Assembly: GCA_903859075.1 (NCBI GenBank)
Contig: CAIOLF010000036.1
Coordinates: forward strand, 1-17,882
DNA length: 17,882 nt
Direction: 5' to 3'
Source: Candidatus Buchananbacteria bacterium
GTDB lineage: Bacteria > Patescibacteriota > Patescibacteriia > 2-01-FULL-39-33
This document shows, piece after piece, positions 1-6,347 of the stretch (the stretch's first letter is position 1; every line of letters starts with the position of its first letter). The position numbers were made by a program, and so were the translations under genes. The notes beneath the pieces are model-generated. The model worked only from the letters and a program-made list of their open reading frames with translations. It had not been told where the DNA came from and did no database searches.

Positions 1-932
1 CTGTTGGAGCTGATAATTTCCGGCGGATCCAAGTCTAGTTGGCCGTTGGTCTTAAAAGCCCACTCGTAATAGCCGAAGTTGGCGCCAAAAATCGATCGGT
101 GGGTGGAAGAGGCATTGATTCCTGGCAATAATTTAACTTTAAACGTCCGGATCTTGCTGTCTTCGTTGCCTAAATATTTTTTGGGAGAAATGATAATCGT
201 CTTGCCATCAGTCGTCGAGGCGATGGTGGAGGAAGCAAAAGCATCCATAGTAAAGGTGGAGGAAGCGCTGGACAAGCAATTATTGCTGTTGGCGCTGATT
301 TCGCAAATCTGGATATTTTCTATAATCGGCTGATTTGTTACTGGGTCAATAGTATGCACGCTGTCCCAATCGATCGGCTCTTTGAAAGTGACGGCGATCC
401 AGGTATTAATAGGAATATTTATGGCATTAGGCGCCGGATAGACGCTCTCGATCGGGCCGCGGCCGATGGCGGAGCGATAAGGATCAAAGGGGCTGCCGGG
501 ATAATTGCCGGGACCGCCGCCGGGACGGGAGACGCCGGAAAGCATGGAAATGACAAAGCTGACTAAAGCAAAGGAGGCAAAAATTATAATCAAGCCGATA
601 ATCGCGTTAGTCAGGATCTTTTTGGCTTTGGCCACTTTGGCCGGATCGCCGGAAGCAGTCATCCAAATGAAGCCGGCGTACATGATAATCAGCACGGCGA
701 CAATCCCGAGCAGTCCCAAAAAGACCTGCACCAACCGGCCGAGAAAAACCGGCAGAGACGTTACGCCAAAAATCCCCCAGCTTTGGACCGCGCCCAAACC
801 GTAGTCCTGGGTCTGGGCCAAGGCCAGCTGCGGCGTAATAAAAGTAAAAATCAAAAAAGCCAAAAAAGCTACCAAGAGCATCTTTGGCCAAAGCGACGAC
901 TTTTGCATGGATAAAAGGCGTTTGACAAGCAT
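1..932 (-). CDS. Pilin-like membrane protein with Ig-like region (partial, 3' end outside window)
   Basis: The frame is open from an ATG at 932 to the left edge (310 codons, no stop), so the C-terminus is missing. The N-terminus is a signal peptide: a basic start, a hydrophobic stretch, then an ALA|QT cleavage-like site near residue 40. Two hydrophobic segments follow, at about residues 58-86 (FLGRLVQVFLGLLGIVAVLI) and 107-131 (TNAIIGLIIIFASFALVSFV), with a short KVAKAKK loop between them. This is the layout of VirB2/TrbC-like pilins as they occur in Parcubacteria. A Gly/Pro-rich linker leads into an extracellular part beginning ESVYPAPNAINIPINTWIAV, typical of bacterial Ig-like (SbsA-type) domains, and Ser/Thr-rich stretches follow. 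Such proteins are probably surface or type IV secretion/pilus components, but the exact role is unknown. A second in-frame ATG lies at 908. Neither start has a Shine-Dalgarno site. The gene lies 3' of the GatB/YqeY gene across a heptamer repeat. Confidence 0.72.
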   Translation of the reverse strand, partial: MLVKRLLSMQKSSLWPKMLLVAFLAFLIFTFITPQLALAQTQDYGLGAVQSWGIFGVTSLPVFLGRLVQVFLGLLGIVAVLIIMYAGFIWMTASGDPAKVAKAKKILTNAIIGLIIIFASFALVSFVISMLSGVSRPGGGPGNYPGSPFDPYRSAIGRGPIESVYPAPNAINIPINTWIAVTFKEPIDWDSVHTIDPVTNQPIIENIQICEISANSNNCLSSASSTFTMDAFASSTIASTTDGKTIIISPKKYLGNEDSKIRTFKVKLLPGINASSTHRSIFGANFGYYEWAFKTNGQLDLDPPEIISSN

Positions 933-939
933 ATATTGT

Positions 940-1003
940 AATTAAGAATTATGAATTAAAAATTAAGAGAAATTTCTTAATTCTTAATTCTTAATTCTTA
1001 ATT
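940..1003. repeat. Inverted heptamer repeat, 4+4 units (copy 1)
   Basis: Four consecutive 7-base units of AATTAAG type (AATTAAG, AATTATG, AATTAAA, AATTAAG at 940-967) face four CTTAATT units (976-1003) across an 8-base spacer. The arms could form a long A/T hairpin. The element fills the spacer between two minus-strand genes: its right end touches the TAA stop of the GatB/YqeY gene, and its left end is 8 bases from the start of the pilin-like gene. A second element with the same design lies at 3445-3559. Confidence 0.85.
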
Positions 1004-1455
1004 TATTTAGATAGTTCTTCTTTCACTAATTTGGAAACAACTGTTCCATCGCTCTGCCCCTTGGTCTTAGCCATGGCCGCTCCCATAACTTTGCCGAAAT
1101 CTCCGGCCGTGGCGCCCAGTTCGGCGATAACCGCTTTTACTATTTCACGCACTTGATCCTCGCTCATTTGTTCCGGCAAAAATTCCGATAAAATTTCCGC
1201 TTCCCGGGCCTCTTTATCCGCCAGATCTTCCCTGCCTCCCTGCTTATATGACTCTACGCTATCCTGTCTCTTCTTCACTTCAGACTTGATTACGGCGATC
1301 ACTTCGTCATCAGCCAGAATGGCATCTTTGGCCATTTTTTTCTCAATCATTTTATTGGCCAGGGCGGACTTAAGCAACCGCAATACGGAAACCCTCATTT
1401 CTTCTTTATTTTTGTAGGCCTCTAAGAATTTAGCGGCGATATCTTGTTGCAACAT
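1003..1455 (-). CDS. GatB/YqeY domain-containing protein
   Basis: The 150-residue protein matches the stand-alone YqeY family, which resembles the C-terminal tRNA-binding tail of the GatB amidotransferase subunit. Visible family features are the opening LQQDIAAKFLEAYKNKEEMR, then VLRLLKSALANKMIEK, the region VIKSEVKKRQDSVESYKQGG, and the EAEILSEFLPEQMSEDQV segment followed by DFGKVMGAAMAKTKGQSDGTVVSKLVKEEL. Length is normal for the family. The function is not firmly known; a role in tRNA binding or amidation quality is assumed from homology. It follows rpsU on the same strand, a very common pairing in bacteria, with 83 bases between them that contain a hairpin at 1489-1521. No Shine-Dalgarno site is visible before the ATG at 1455. 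Confidence 0.9.
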   Translation of the reverse strand: MLQQDIAAKFLEAYKNKEEMRVSVLRLLKSALANKMIEKKMAKDAILADDEVIAVIKSEVKKRQDSVESYKQGGREDLADKEAREAEILSEFLPEQMSEDQVREIVKAVIAELGATAGDFGKVMGAAMAKTKGQSDGTVVSKLVKEELSK

Positions 1456-1488
1456 ATTTTTTAGTTGATTTTTCTAGTTCTCCAAGTC

Positions 1489-1521
1489 GTTGTCCGCTAA
1501 CTATTTCTGCTAACGGACAAC
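1489..1521. other. Intergenic hairpin between rpsU and GatB/YqeY gene
   Basis: GTTGTCCG (1489-1496) pairs perfectly with CGGACAAC (1514-1521), and partial pairing continues inward. On the minus strand, the direction of the flanking genes, no T-run follows, so it is not a standard intrinsic terminator. It may act in mRNA processing or stability between the two genes. Confidence 0.5.
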
Positions 1522-1538
1522 AGATTTAAAGATCTAAA

Positions 1539-1781
1539 TTATTTGCGTCGGCTGTTAGTCGGTTCTTCTATCAGCTTGCCGATCTTTTTCAGATAGTCGC
1601 GCTTGGCGGTGATTTCTTCGCGTCGGGCCGCCGCCGCGCGGCTCGCGGTCTTATTTTTTTTCTTGGCATGGTAGCGAATTTTACGGCATTGCAAAATCCG
1701 TCCGCTCTGCTGGACCTTCTTAGAAAATCTTCTGATTAAAGCTTCAAAGGTTTCTCCCTTTTTACGTTTTACTTCTGCCAC
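1539..1781 (-). CDS. rpsU: 30S ribosomal protein S21
   Basis: The 80-residue basic protein has the S21 signature: EVKRKKGETFEALIRRFSKK near the N-terminus, then GRILQCRKIRYHAKK and a Lys/Arg-rich tail. S21 binds the 30S platform near the 3' end of 16S rRNA and supports initiation at structured or Shine-Dalgarno-dependent messages. The start codon is GTG (1779-1781). It is supported by a good Shine-Dalgarno sequence, GAGGTG, seven bases upstream, which is unusual in this window where most genes lack one. A structured leader (1801-1864) precedes it. The C-terminal tail is a little longer than in E. coli S21 (71 residues). Confidence 0.93.
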   Translation of the reverse strand: MAEVKRKKGETFEALIRRFSKKVQQSGRILQCRKIRYHAKKKNKTASRAAAARREEITAKRDYLKKIGKLIEEPTNSRRK

Positions 1782-1800
1782 GTTCTTTCACCTCGCTTTC

Positions 1801-1864
1801 CTTGCCTCGCCGCAATTCGCCATGGCGAACGAAGGCGGGCCGTCTCACCACTACCCCGAAGGGC
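1801..1864 (-). promoter_or_regulatory. Structured 5' leader of rpsU (candidate regulatory RNA)
   Basis: On the minus strand the segment just before the rpsU Shine-Dalgarno site can fold strongly. GCCC-TTCG-GGGT (1864 to 1853) makes a hairpin with a UUCG tetraloop. GCC CGCC (1840 to 1834) pairs with GGCG A GGC (1811 to 1804), one A bulged, and encloses the perfect palindrome TTCGCCATGGCGAA (1816-1829). Leaders of ribosomal protein genes often mediate feedback by the protein, but no match to a known leader class is claimed. Confidence 0.4.
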
Positions 1865-1907
1865 ACCAATGAGATTTAATTATTTAAATTTCTAATTGAT
1901 TTTTTAA

Positions 1908-3431
1908 TTAACCGCCGGCATTATCAAAATAATCGTCACCGGCCGTTTCGGGGCTGTCATCTTTATAGTTGAAGCTGCTCTGGTCATTCTCCGAAGTGTC
2001 CCGGTCGGTAGCCGCTTCCCGCTTGTATTTCTTGGCGGCGGCCGGCTCGCCATCGGAATTTTCTTCCAGTACCGTGATGCCCTCTTGATCCTGATATTTT
2101 TCCAAGCGCTTGATGACTTCTGTTTCGATTTTATTGAAATCAATTATCTCCTGGATGCCGCCTTCCATATCGCGTAAGATAATCGTGCCCTCGCCGAATT
2201 CTTTCTGCCCCAAAATCAAAGTGAATTTTACTTTCAATTTATTGGCCAGTTCCAGCTGCGGCTTGAGGCCGTCCTTATAGAAAGCCTGGGACACTTTGAT
2301 GTTCTTTTTTCTCAGCCTCTCATAGAGCGTCATTGCTTTTTTCTTGGCGGCCTCCCCGAGCTGAGCCACAAAAACATCGGGTTGAGTCGGATCGGGCACC
2401 TTGATATCTTTTTCTCGCAGCTTGGCGACTATCCGGTCAATGCCCAGGGCCAGCCCGCAGGATGGCACGTCATCGCGGCCGCCCAACAATGCTACCAATC
2501 CGTCATAGCGTCCGCCGCCGCCGAGCGCTACTCTGCCTTCGCTGTCGTCAGCCGACCAGAATTCAAAAATGGTTTTATTGTAATAATCCAAACCGCGGAC
2601 GATTGTCGGATTAAGGGCATAGGGAAGATCAAGCTCATCCAAATATTCCAAAACCTTCATGAAGTGCTTTTTGCAGTCATCGTCGAGATAATCCAAAATC
2701 TGCGGCGCGCCTTCCTTGGCTTCTTGGCAGCCTTCTTCCTTGCAGTCCAATAAGCGCAAAGGATTTTTATTGAGCCGGTTCTTGCAGGATTCGCACAGCC
2801 CTTTCACCTTAGTCTTATAATATTTGACCAGCGCTTTTTTGTATTCTTCGCGGCAAGTCGGGCAGCCGATGCTATTGACCTGGATTATGGCTTCAATGCC
2901 CAAATCATTGAGGCAGTTATAGCCCATCAGTATCATCTGGGCATCCAAGGTCGGGTTATCTTCGCCAATCGCCTCAAAACCAAGCTGATAAAACTGGCGG
3001 TACCTTCCCGACTGCGGACGATCATGGCGGAACATCGGACCGACATAAAATAATTTTACTGGCTGGCTCTGATTAAGCATGCCGTGTTGAATGTAAGAAC
3101 GGATGATCGGAGCGGTGCCTTCCGGACGCAGCGCCAAATTATCGCCGCCCTGGTCGATAAAAGAAAACATTTCTTTCTCAATAATATCCGTCTGCTTGCC
3201 GACGCCGCGATTGAAGACTTCCGCTAATTCCAAAATCGGCGTATCAATCCGTCCGAAGCCGTAATCCAGCGCCACCTTTTCCACGGTACGAATGACTGCC
3301 TGCCAATATTTCTGATCTTGAGGCAGAATATCGCGCATGCCCGTGACGCTATTAATCTCTTTTTTCGCGCCGCGCGGTCTTTTCTCCTTGGATTGTTCTT
3401 TCTCGTCTTTTATTTTCCTGGGTCGAGGCAT
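1908..3431 (-). CDS. hisS: Histidine--tRNA ligase (HisRS)
   Basis: This class II synthetase charges tRNA-His with histidine. Visible motifs are the N-terminal GMRDILP (31-37), motif 2 region LRPEGTAPIIRSY (101-113) with MFRHDRPQSGRYRQFYQLG (133-151), the HisRS signature RGLDYYNKTIFEF (279-291), ALGGGGRYDGL (302-312) and motif 3 CGLALGIDR (325-333). The C-terminal anticodon-binding domain follows from about 350. Cysteine pairs at 190/193 and 213/216 lie in the inserted segment and are seen in many bacterial HisRS. At 507 residues it is longer than the usual roughly 420-430. There is a Lys/Arg-rich N-terminal extension of about 30 residues and a hydrophilic, acid-rich tail of about 60 residues after 446. 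It lies downstream of lepB across a heptamer-repeat spacer and has no clear Shine-Dalgarno site. Confidence 0.95.
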   Translation of the reverse strand: MPRPRKIKDEKEQSKEKRPRGAKKEINSVTGMRDILPQDQKYWQAVIRTVEKVALDYGFGRIDTPILELAEVFNRGVGKQTDIIEKEMFSFIDQGGDNLALRPEGTAPIIRSYIQHGMLNQSQPVKLFYVGPMFRHDRPQSGRYRQFYQLGFEAIGEDNPTLDAQMILMGYNCLNDLGIEAIIQVNSIGCPTCREEYKKALVKYYKTKVKGLCESCKNRLNKNPLRLLDCKEEGCQEAKEGAPQILDYLDDDCKKHFMKVLEYLDELDLPYALNPTIVRGLDYYNKTIFEFWSADDSEGRVALGGGGRYDGLVALLGGRDDVPSCGLALGIDRIVAKLREKDIKVPDPTQPDVFVAQLGEAAKKKAMTLYERLRKKNIKVSQAFYKDGLKPQLELANKLKVKFTLILGQKEFGEGTIILRDMEGGIQEIIDFNKIETEVIKRLEKYQDQEGITVLEENSDGEPAAAKKYKREAATDRDTSENDQSSFNYKDDSPETAGDDYFDNAGG

Positions 3432-3444
3432 AGTTCAAGAATTA

Positions 3445-3559
3445 AATTAAGAATTATGAATTATGAATTAAGATAATCACAATAATACTTATAAAATACG
3501 GAAATCATCTTTAAATCACTCCAAAAAAATTCGTAATTCATAATTCTTAATTCTTAATT
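3445..3559. repeat. Inverted heptamer repeat, 4+4 units (copy 2)
   Basis: Units AATTAAG, AATTATG, AATTATG, AATTAAG (3445-3472) face CGTAATT, CATAATT, CTTAATT, CTTAATT (3532-3559) across a 59-base spacer. Unit length, unit number and inverted order match the element at 940-1003. It fills the spacer between lepB, whose stop is 7 bases away, and hisS, whose start is 13 bases away. Confidence 0.85.
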
Positions 3560-3566
3560 GAAAAAG

Positions 3567-4157
3567 CTATTTATAGCTCGGCGCGTTAAAAACGGTCAGG
3601 CGGTTGAAAGGCCAGCCGCGGATCCAAGTGCGGCCAATGATAAAATCCTTTTTGACCGGGCCGAAAACTCGGGAATCCAGGCTTTGGTCGCGATTGTCGC
3701 CCAGCAAGAAATATTCATCGTCTCCCAAAGTCACTTCGCTATAGCCGCGCAGAGGCAAACTGGTCTCGATGCCTTCTCCCAAATAGGCCTCATTAAGCGG
3801 TTGGTCATCAATATAGACTTTATTGTCCCGGATTGATACTTTTTCTTTGGGCAGGCCGATGACCCGTTTGATAAAAAACTGCTTCGGGTCTTTGGGATAC
3901 TTGAAGACGACAATATCGCCGCGACTGGGCTGATAGAGACGATAGGAAATCTCATCAATTATCAAATATTCGTGATCATAAAAATTAGGCTCCATCGAGG
4001 CCCCTTTGACATAAAACGGCTGAATCAAGAAATAACGCACCGGCACGATAATAACCAAGGCAATAACCGCAATTTTAAACATTTCCCAAAAAAATTCCCC
4101 AATCAGCCTTAATTTAGACTTCGGCTGATCAATCTCATTAAGAACCAAATCTGACAT
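3567..4157 (-). CDS. lepB: Signal peptidase I
   Basis: This membrane-bound serine protease removes signal peptides from secreted proteins. With the start at 4157 it has 196 residues: one membrane segment at about 27-45, then the catalytic Ser54 in GASMEPNF, the catalytic Lys97 in FFIKRVIGLP, and the box E motif GDNRDQSLDSRVFGPV near 160-175. The catalytic domain then faces the outside. A longer reading from 4190 would add the unlikely residues MTLIIIFKNNS. I prefer 4157 because family members typically begin with a short cytosolic stretch before the membrane segment. No Shine-Dalgarno site is visible. The predicted signal peptide of the pilin-like protein at the left end would be a natural substrate. 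Confidence 0.94.
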   Translation of the reverse strand: MSDLVLNEIDQPKSKLRLIGEFFWEMFKIAVIALVIIVPVRYFLIQPFYVKGASMEPNFYDHEYLIIDEISYRLYQPSRGDIVVFKYPKDPKQFFIKRVIGLPKEKVSIRDNKVYIDDQPLNEAYLGEGIETSLPLRGYSEVTLGDDEYFLLGDNRDQSLDSRVFGPVKKDFIIGRTWIRGWPFNRLTVFNAPSYK

Positions 4158-4299
4158 AGAGTTATTTTTGAATATAATTATTAAAGTCAAAGCTGTTGAT
4201 AACTAATGTAATAATAACATAAATAAGCGCTAAAAATCAAGAGTGTCAGTCAGTTAAATTTAAATATTAGGCGATTATTTTATAATTTTACCGCGAAGG

Positions 4300-4372
4300 T
4301 ACGAATTCATTACAAATATACGAATAATCTCATCATATTCATTCGTATATTAGGAGTTATTCGTAAATTTGT
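4300..4372. repeat. TACGAAT-type inverted repeat upstream of the LCP gene
   Basis: TACGAAT occurs at 4300-4306 and within the arm 4312-4327. ATTCGTA, its reverse complement, occurs twice to the right. Bases 4312-4327 pair with 4357-4372 over 16 positions with one mismatch, forming an A/T-rich hairpin. It lies 12 bases before the LCP promoter. A longer relative lies at 11841-11963 before the topA promoter. Confidence 0.65.
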
Positions 4373-4384
4373 GGTGTATAAATG

Positions 4385-4413
4385 TTGCCCTAAATTTAAT
4401 AATGTTTTATAAT
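4385..4413 (+). promoter_or_regulatory. Sigma-70-like promoter of the LCP gene
   Basis: TTGCCC (4385-4390), a 17-base spacer and a perfect TATAAT (4408-4413) give a strong housekeeping promoter. Transcription would start near 4420, leaving a leader of about 27 bases before the ATG at 4447. Confidence 0.75.
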
Positions 4414-4446
4414 AAAATAAGCATAAAATAATTAAATTTACGCTAC

Positions 4447-6039
4447 ATGACGGAAGTAAAAGTAAACTTCTTACCGGAGGACGAGCAAAAAGACAAAAAA
4501 AAAGGAGAAAAAGCGCGTATTGGCTGGAAAAAACTTTTTCTTGGAATAGTAATAATCGCTGTCATAATTTGGGCGGTTTTTTCGTCTTCAATTATTTTCT
4601 CTAATGAGAGTTTAATCAAAAATTTATCTAAATTTGGACTAATATCTGAAATTGGCAAGCTAATTACCAGTGCCGACAAGCCGCTCAAGGGGGATGCCGA
4701 TGATCGCGTAAATTTCCTGCTAATCGGCATGGGTGGTAAAAAGCATGAGGGTGGAACACTGGCTGACACGATAATTATTGGCTCAATTAAGCCAAGTACT
4801 AAACAGGCGGCAGTCATGTCCATCCCCAGGGATCTGTATGTTAAAGATGAAAAATATGGCTGGATGAAAATAAATGCCATCAATGCCTATGCCGAAAAGG
4901 ACGAGTCCGGCAGTGGCGGACGGGTCATGGCCGGTGCTCTGTCCCAAATGCTTGGCATTGACATCCAATACTGGGCCACTGTTGATTTTGACGGTTTTGA
5001 ACAAATTATTGATGAGTTTGGCGGCGTGGATGTTGTTGTGGATAATGACCTGATTGACTACGAATATCCTATTCGCGGACGCGAATATTCCTTCCCTATT
5101 TCCAGCCGCTATGAAAAACTGGTGATCCGCAAAGGGCCACAGCACCTGGATGGAGCCACCGCCCTCAAATATGCCCGCAGCCGGCACGGCCTGGGTCCGG
5201 AAGGATCGGACTTTGCCAGAAGCAGGCGCCAGCAAAAAGTAATCTTGGCGCTCAAAGAAAAAATCTTCCAGCTCAATAATATTTTCAGTCCGCGCAAGAT
5301 AAATTCTCTGCTCAGCGCTTATAACGAGCATGTCAGCACTAATCTGGAGGTCTGGGAAATGCTCAAGGCGGGACAGCTAGCCAAAGACATTGATACAACC
5401 AAGCTGCTATCGGTCAATCTCACCGATGGCGCCGACAGCTTCCTCTATGCCAGAAATATTAACGGCTCCTACGTTCTGCTGCCTCGCGGCGGCAGCTTTG
5501 AAAAAATCAGCTACAATTGGCAGAACATTTTTGATCCGGAATTCAGCTCTAGCACTCTTCAGAGCTTGGAGACGCATTGGAATGTTGATTTTGAAAAATT
5601 GGAAAAACTGGCCCAGCAGCAGGAAGAGGAGCGCTTGCGCCAAGAACAGGCCAGCACCACCGCTACTTCCACCGCTACCACCGTCACTTCCACTGAACCG
5701 TTCGCCAATGAGCAGCCGGCTGAAGAAAAGCCAACTAAGGAAAAGCCCAAAACTATTGCCGAAGAAAACGCCAACATTGAAATCCTAAACGGCACCGCGA
5801 TTGCCGGCTGGGCGACGACCGAAAAAAACAAGCTGGCGGCCGCCGGCCTGACCGTGGGGAAAATCGGGAATGCCCCGACACAAGATTATCAAAAGATACT
5901 CATCTATGATCTCTCCGGCGATAACCCTCTCACCATAGCTCAACTCAAAAAAATCTACGGCGTTACCGCCAGCAAATCCAAGCCGGAAGCAATCAACTCG
6001 TCCGCCGATATACTGATCATCCTGGGTAAAGCGCAATAA
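4447..6039 (+). CDS. LytR-CpsA-Psr (LCP) family protein with LytR_C domain
   Basis: LCP proteins transfer lipid-linked glycopolymers to peptidoglycan or related envelope acceptors. The 530-residue protein has a short charged cytosolic N-terminus and a membrane segment at about 30-50. The LCP core spans about 83-310, with VNFLLIGMGG, GTLADTIIIGSI (conserved Asp), MSIPRDLYV (Arg, Asp), LKYARSRHG and DFARSRRQQKVI. A Gln/Glu-rich helix and a Thr/Ser-rich linker (ASTTATSTATTVTSTEP) lead to a C-terminal LytR_C domain from about 435, starting ANIEILNGTAIAGWA. It stands alone between its own promoter (4385-4413) and terminator (6044-6068). The acceptor and polymer cannot be told from sequence. Confidence 0.92.
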   Translation: MTEVKVNFLPEDEQKDKKKGEKARIGWKKLFLGIVIIAVIIWAVFSSSIIFSNESLIKNLSKFGLISEIGKLITSADKPLKGDADDRVNFLLIGMGGKKHEGGTLADTIIIGSIKPSTKQAAVMSIPRDLYVKDEKYGWMKINAINAYAEKDESGSGGRVMAGALSQMLGIDIQYWATVDFDGFEQIIDEFGGVDVVVDNDLIDYEYPIRGREYSFPISSRYEKLVIRKGPQHLDGATALKYARSRHGLGPEGSDFARSRRQQKVILALKEKIFQLNNIFSPRKINSLLSAYNEHVSTNLEVWEMLKAGQLAKDIDTTKLLSVNLTDGADSFLYARNINGSYVLLPRGGSFEKISYNWQNIFDPEFSSSTLQSLETHWNVDFEKLEKLAQQQEEERLRQEQASTTATSTATTVTSTEPFANEQPAEEKPTKEKPKTIAEENANIEILNGTAIAGWATTEKNKLAAAGLTVGKIGNAPTQDYQKILIYDLSGDNPLTIAQLKKIYGVTASKSKPEAINSSADILIILGKAQ

Positions 6040-6043
6040 TAAC

Positions 6044-6068
6044 AAAACCCCGATTTATCGGGGTTTTT
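6044..6068 (+). terminator. Intrinsic terminator of the LCP gene
   Basis: AAACCCCGA-TTTA-TCGGGG-TTTTT forms a perfect G+C stem followed by a T-run, 5 bases after the LCP stop codon. Confidence 0.9.
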
Positions 6069-6089
6069 ATAATAAAATTAGATGAATAC

Positions 6090-6118
6090 TTGACAAAATC
6101 CGATATTTAATGTATTAT
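6090..6118 (+). promoter_or_regulatory. Consensus promoter of the 55-residue protein gene
   Basis: TTGACA (6090-6095), a 17-base spacer and TATTAT (6113-6118) predict transcription from about 6125. That excludes an ATG at 6123 from the message and supports the ATG at 6162, giving a leader of about 37 bases. Confidence 0.85.
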
Positions 6119-6161
6119 TCGTATGCTTCAAAAACAACAACCCCCTGAGGAGGACAAAACC

Positions 6162-6329
6162 ATGCCGCTTACTCCGCAACAACTCCTCCTCATCAAACAA
6201 CGCCTTGAGGCCGAAGGCCTTGAGGTCAAAATAGAGGGGGTAGAGATTCTGGTAAAAATCGACGATCAATATGAGAGGCGATTTCTGCTGGACCAACTGC
6301 AGAATGAAGCGTCAGCTCGGAATGAATAA
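6162..6329 (+). CDS. Small hypothetical protein (55 aa)
   Basis: I do not recognise this family. The protein begins MPLTPQQLLLIKQRLEAEG, with an amphipathic helix followed by strands EVKIEGVEILVKIDD and a charged C-terminal helix RRFLLDQLQ. It has no membrane segment or signal peptide. The start at 6162 is set by a strong GAGGAGG Shine-Dalgarno site eight bases upstream. An in-frame ATG at 6123 lies only 4 bases after the -10 box and is probably not transcribed. It is a complete single-gene unit: consensus promoter, strong ribosome binding site and a terminator that begins inside the last codons. That organisation, more than any similarity, argues that it is real and well expressed. It converges on the kinase-like gene, whose stop lies in the terminator's T-run. 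Confidence 0.75.
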   Translation: MPLTPQQLLLIKQRLEAEGLEVKIEGVEILVKIDDQYERRFLLDQLQNEASARNE

Positions 6330-6347
6330 CTCCGGGCTTTTATTTTT
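6315..6347 (+). terminator. Intrinsic terminator overlapping the small gene's 3' end
   Basis: GCTCGGA (6315-6321) pairs with TCCGGGC (6331-6337) across a 9-base loop that contains the TAA stop. TTTTATTTTT follows. The stop codon of the convergent kinase-like gene (6340-6342) lies inside this T-run. Confidence 0.8.

Noticed and set aside
607..891. 94-codon minus-strand open frame opposite/alongside the pilin-like gene
   Set aside because: It is a shifted frame of the longer membrane-protein gene, whose own frame shows a signal peptide, membrane segments and an Ig-like region.
1445..1454. TGTTGCAACA palindrome considered as a partial parS-like site
   Set aside because: It lies in the first codons of the GatB/YqeY gene, is only 10 bases, and lacks the TTTCACGTGAAA core.
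6123..6161. Earlier ATG for the 55-residue protein
   Set aside because: It lies 4 bases after the -10 box, before the expected transcription start, while the ATG at 6162 has a strong Shine-Dalgarno site.
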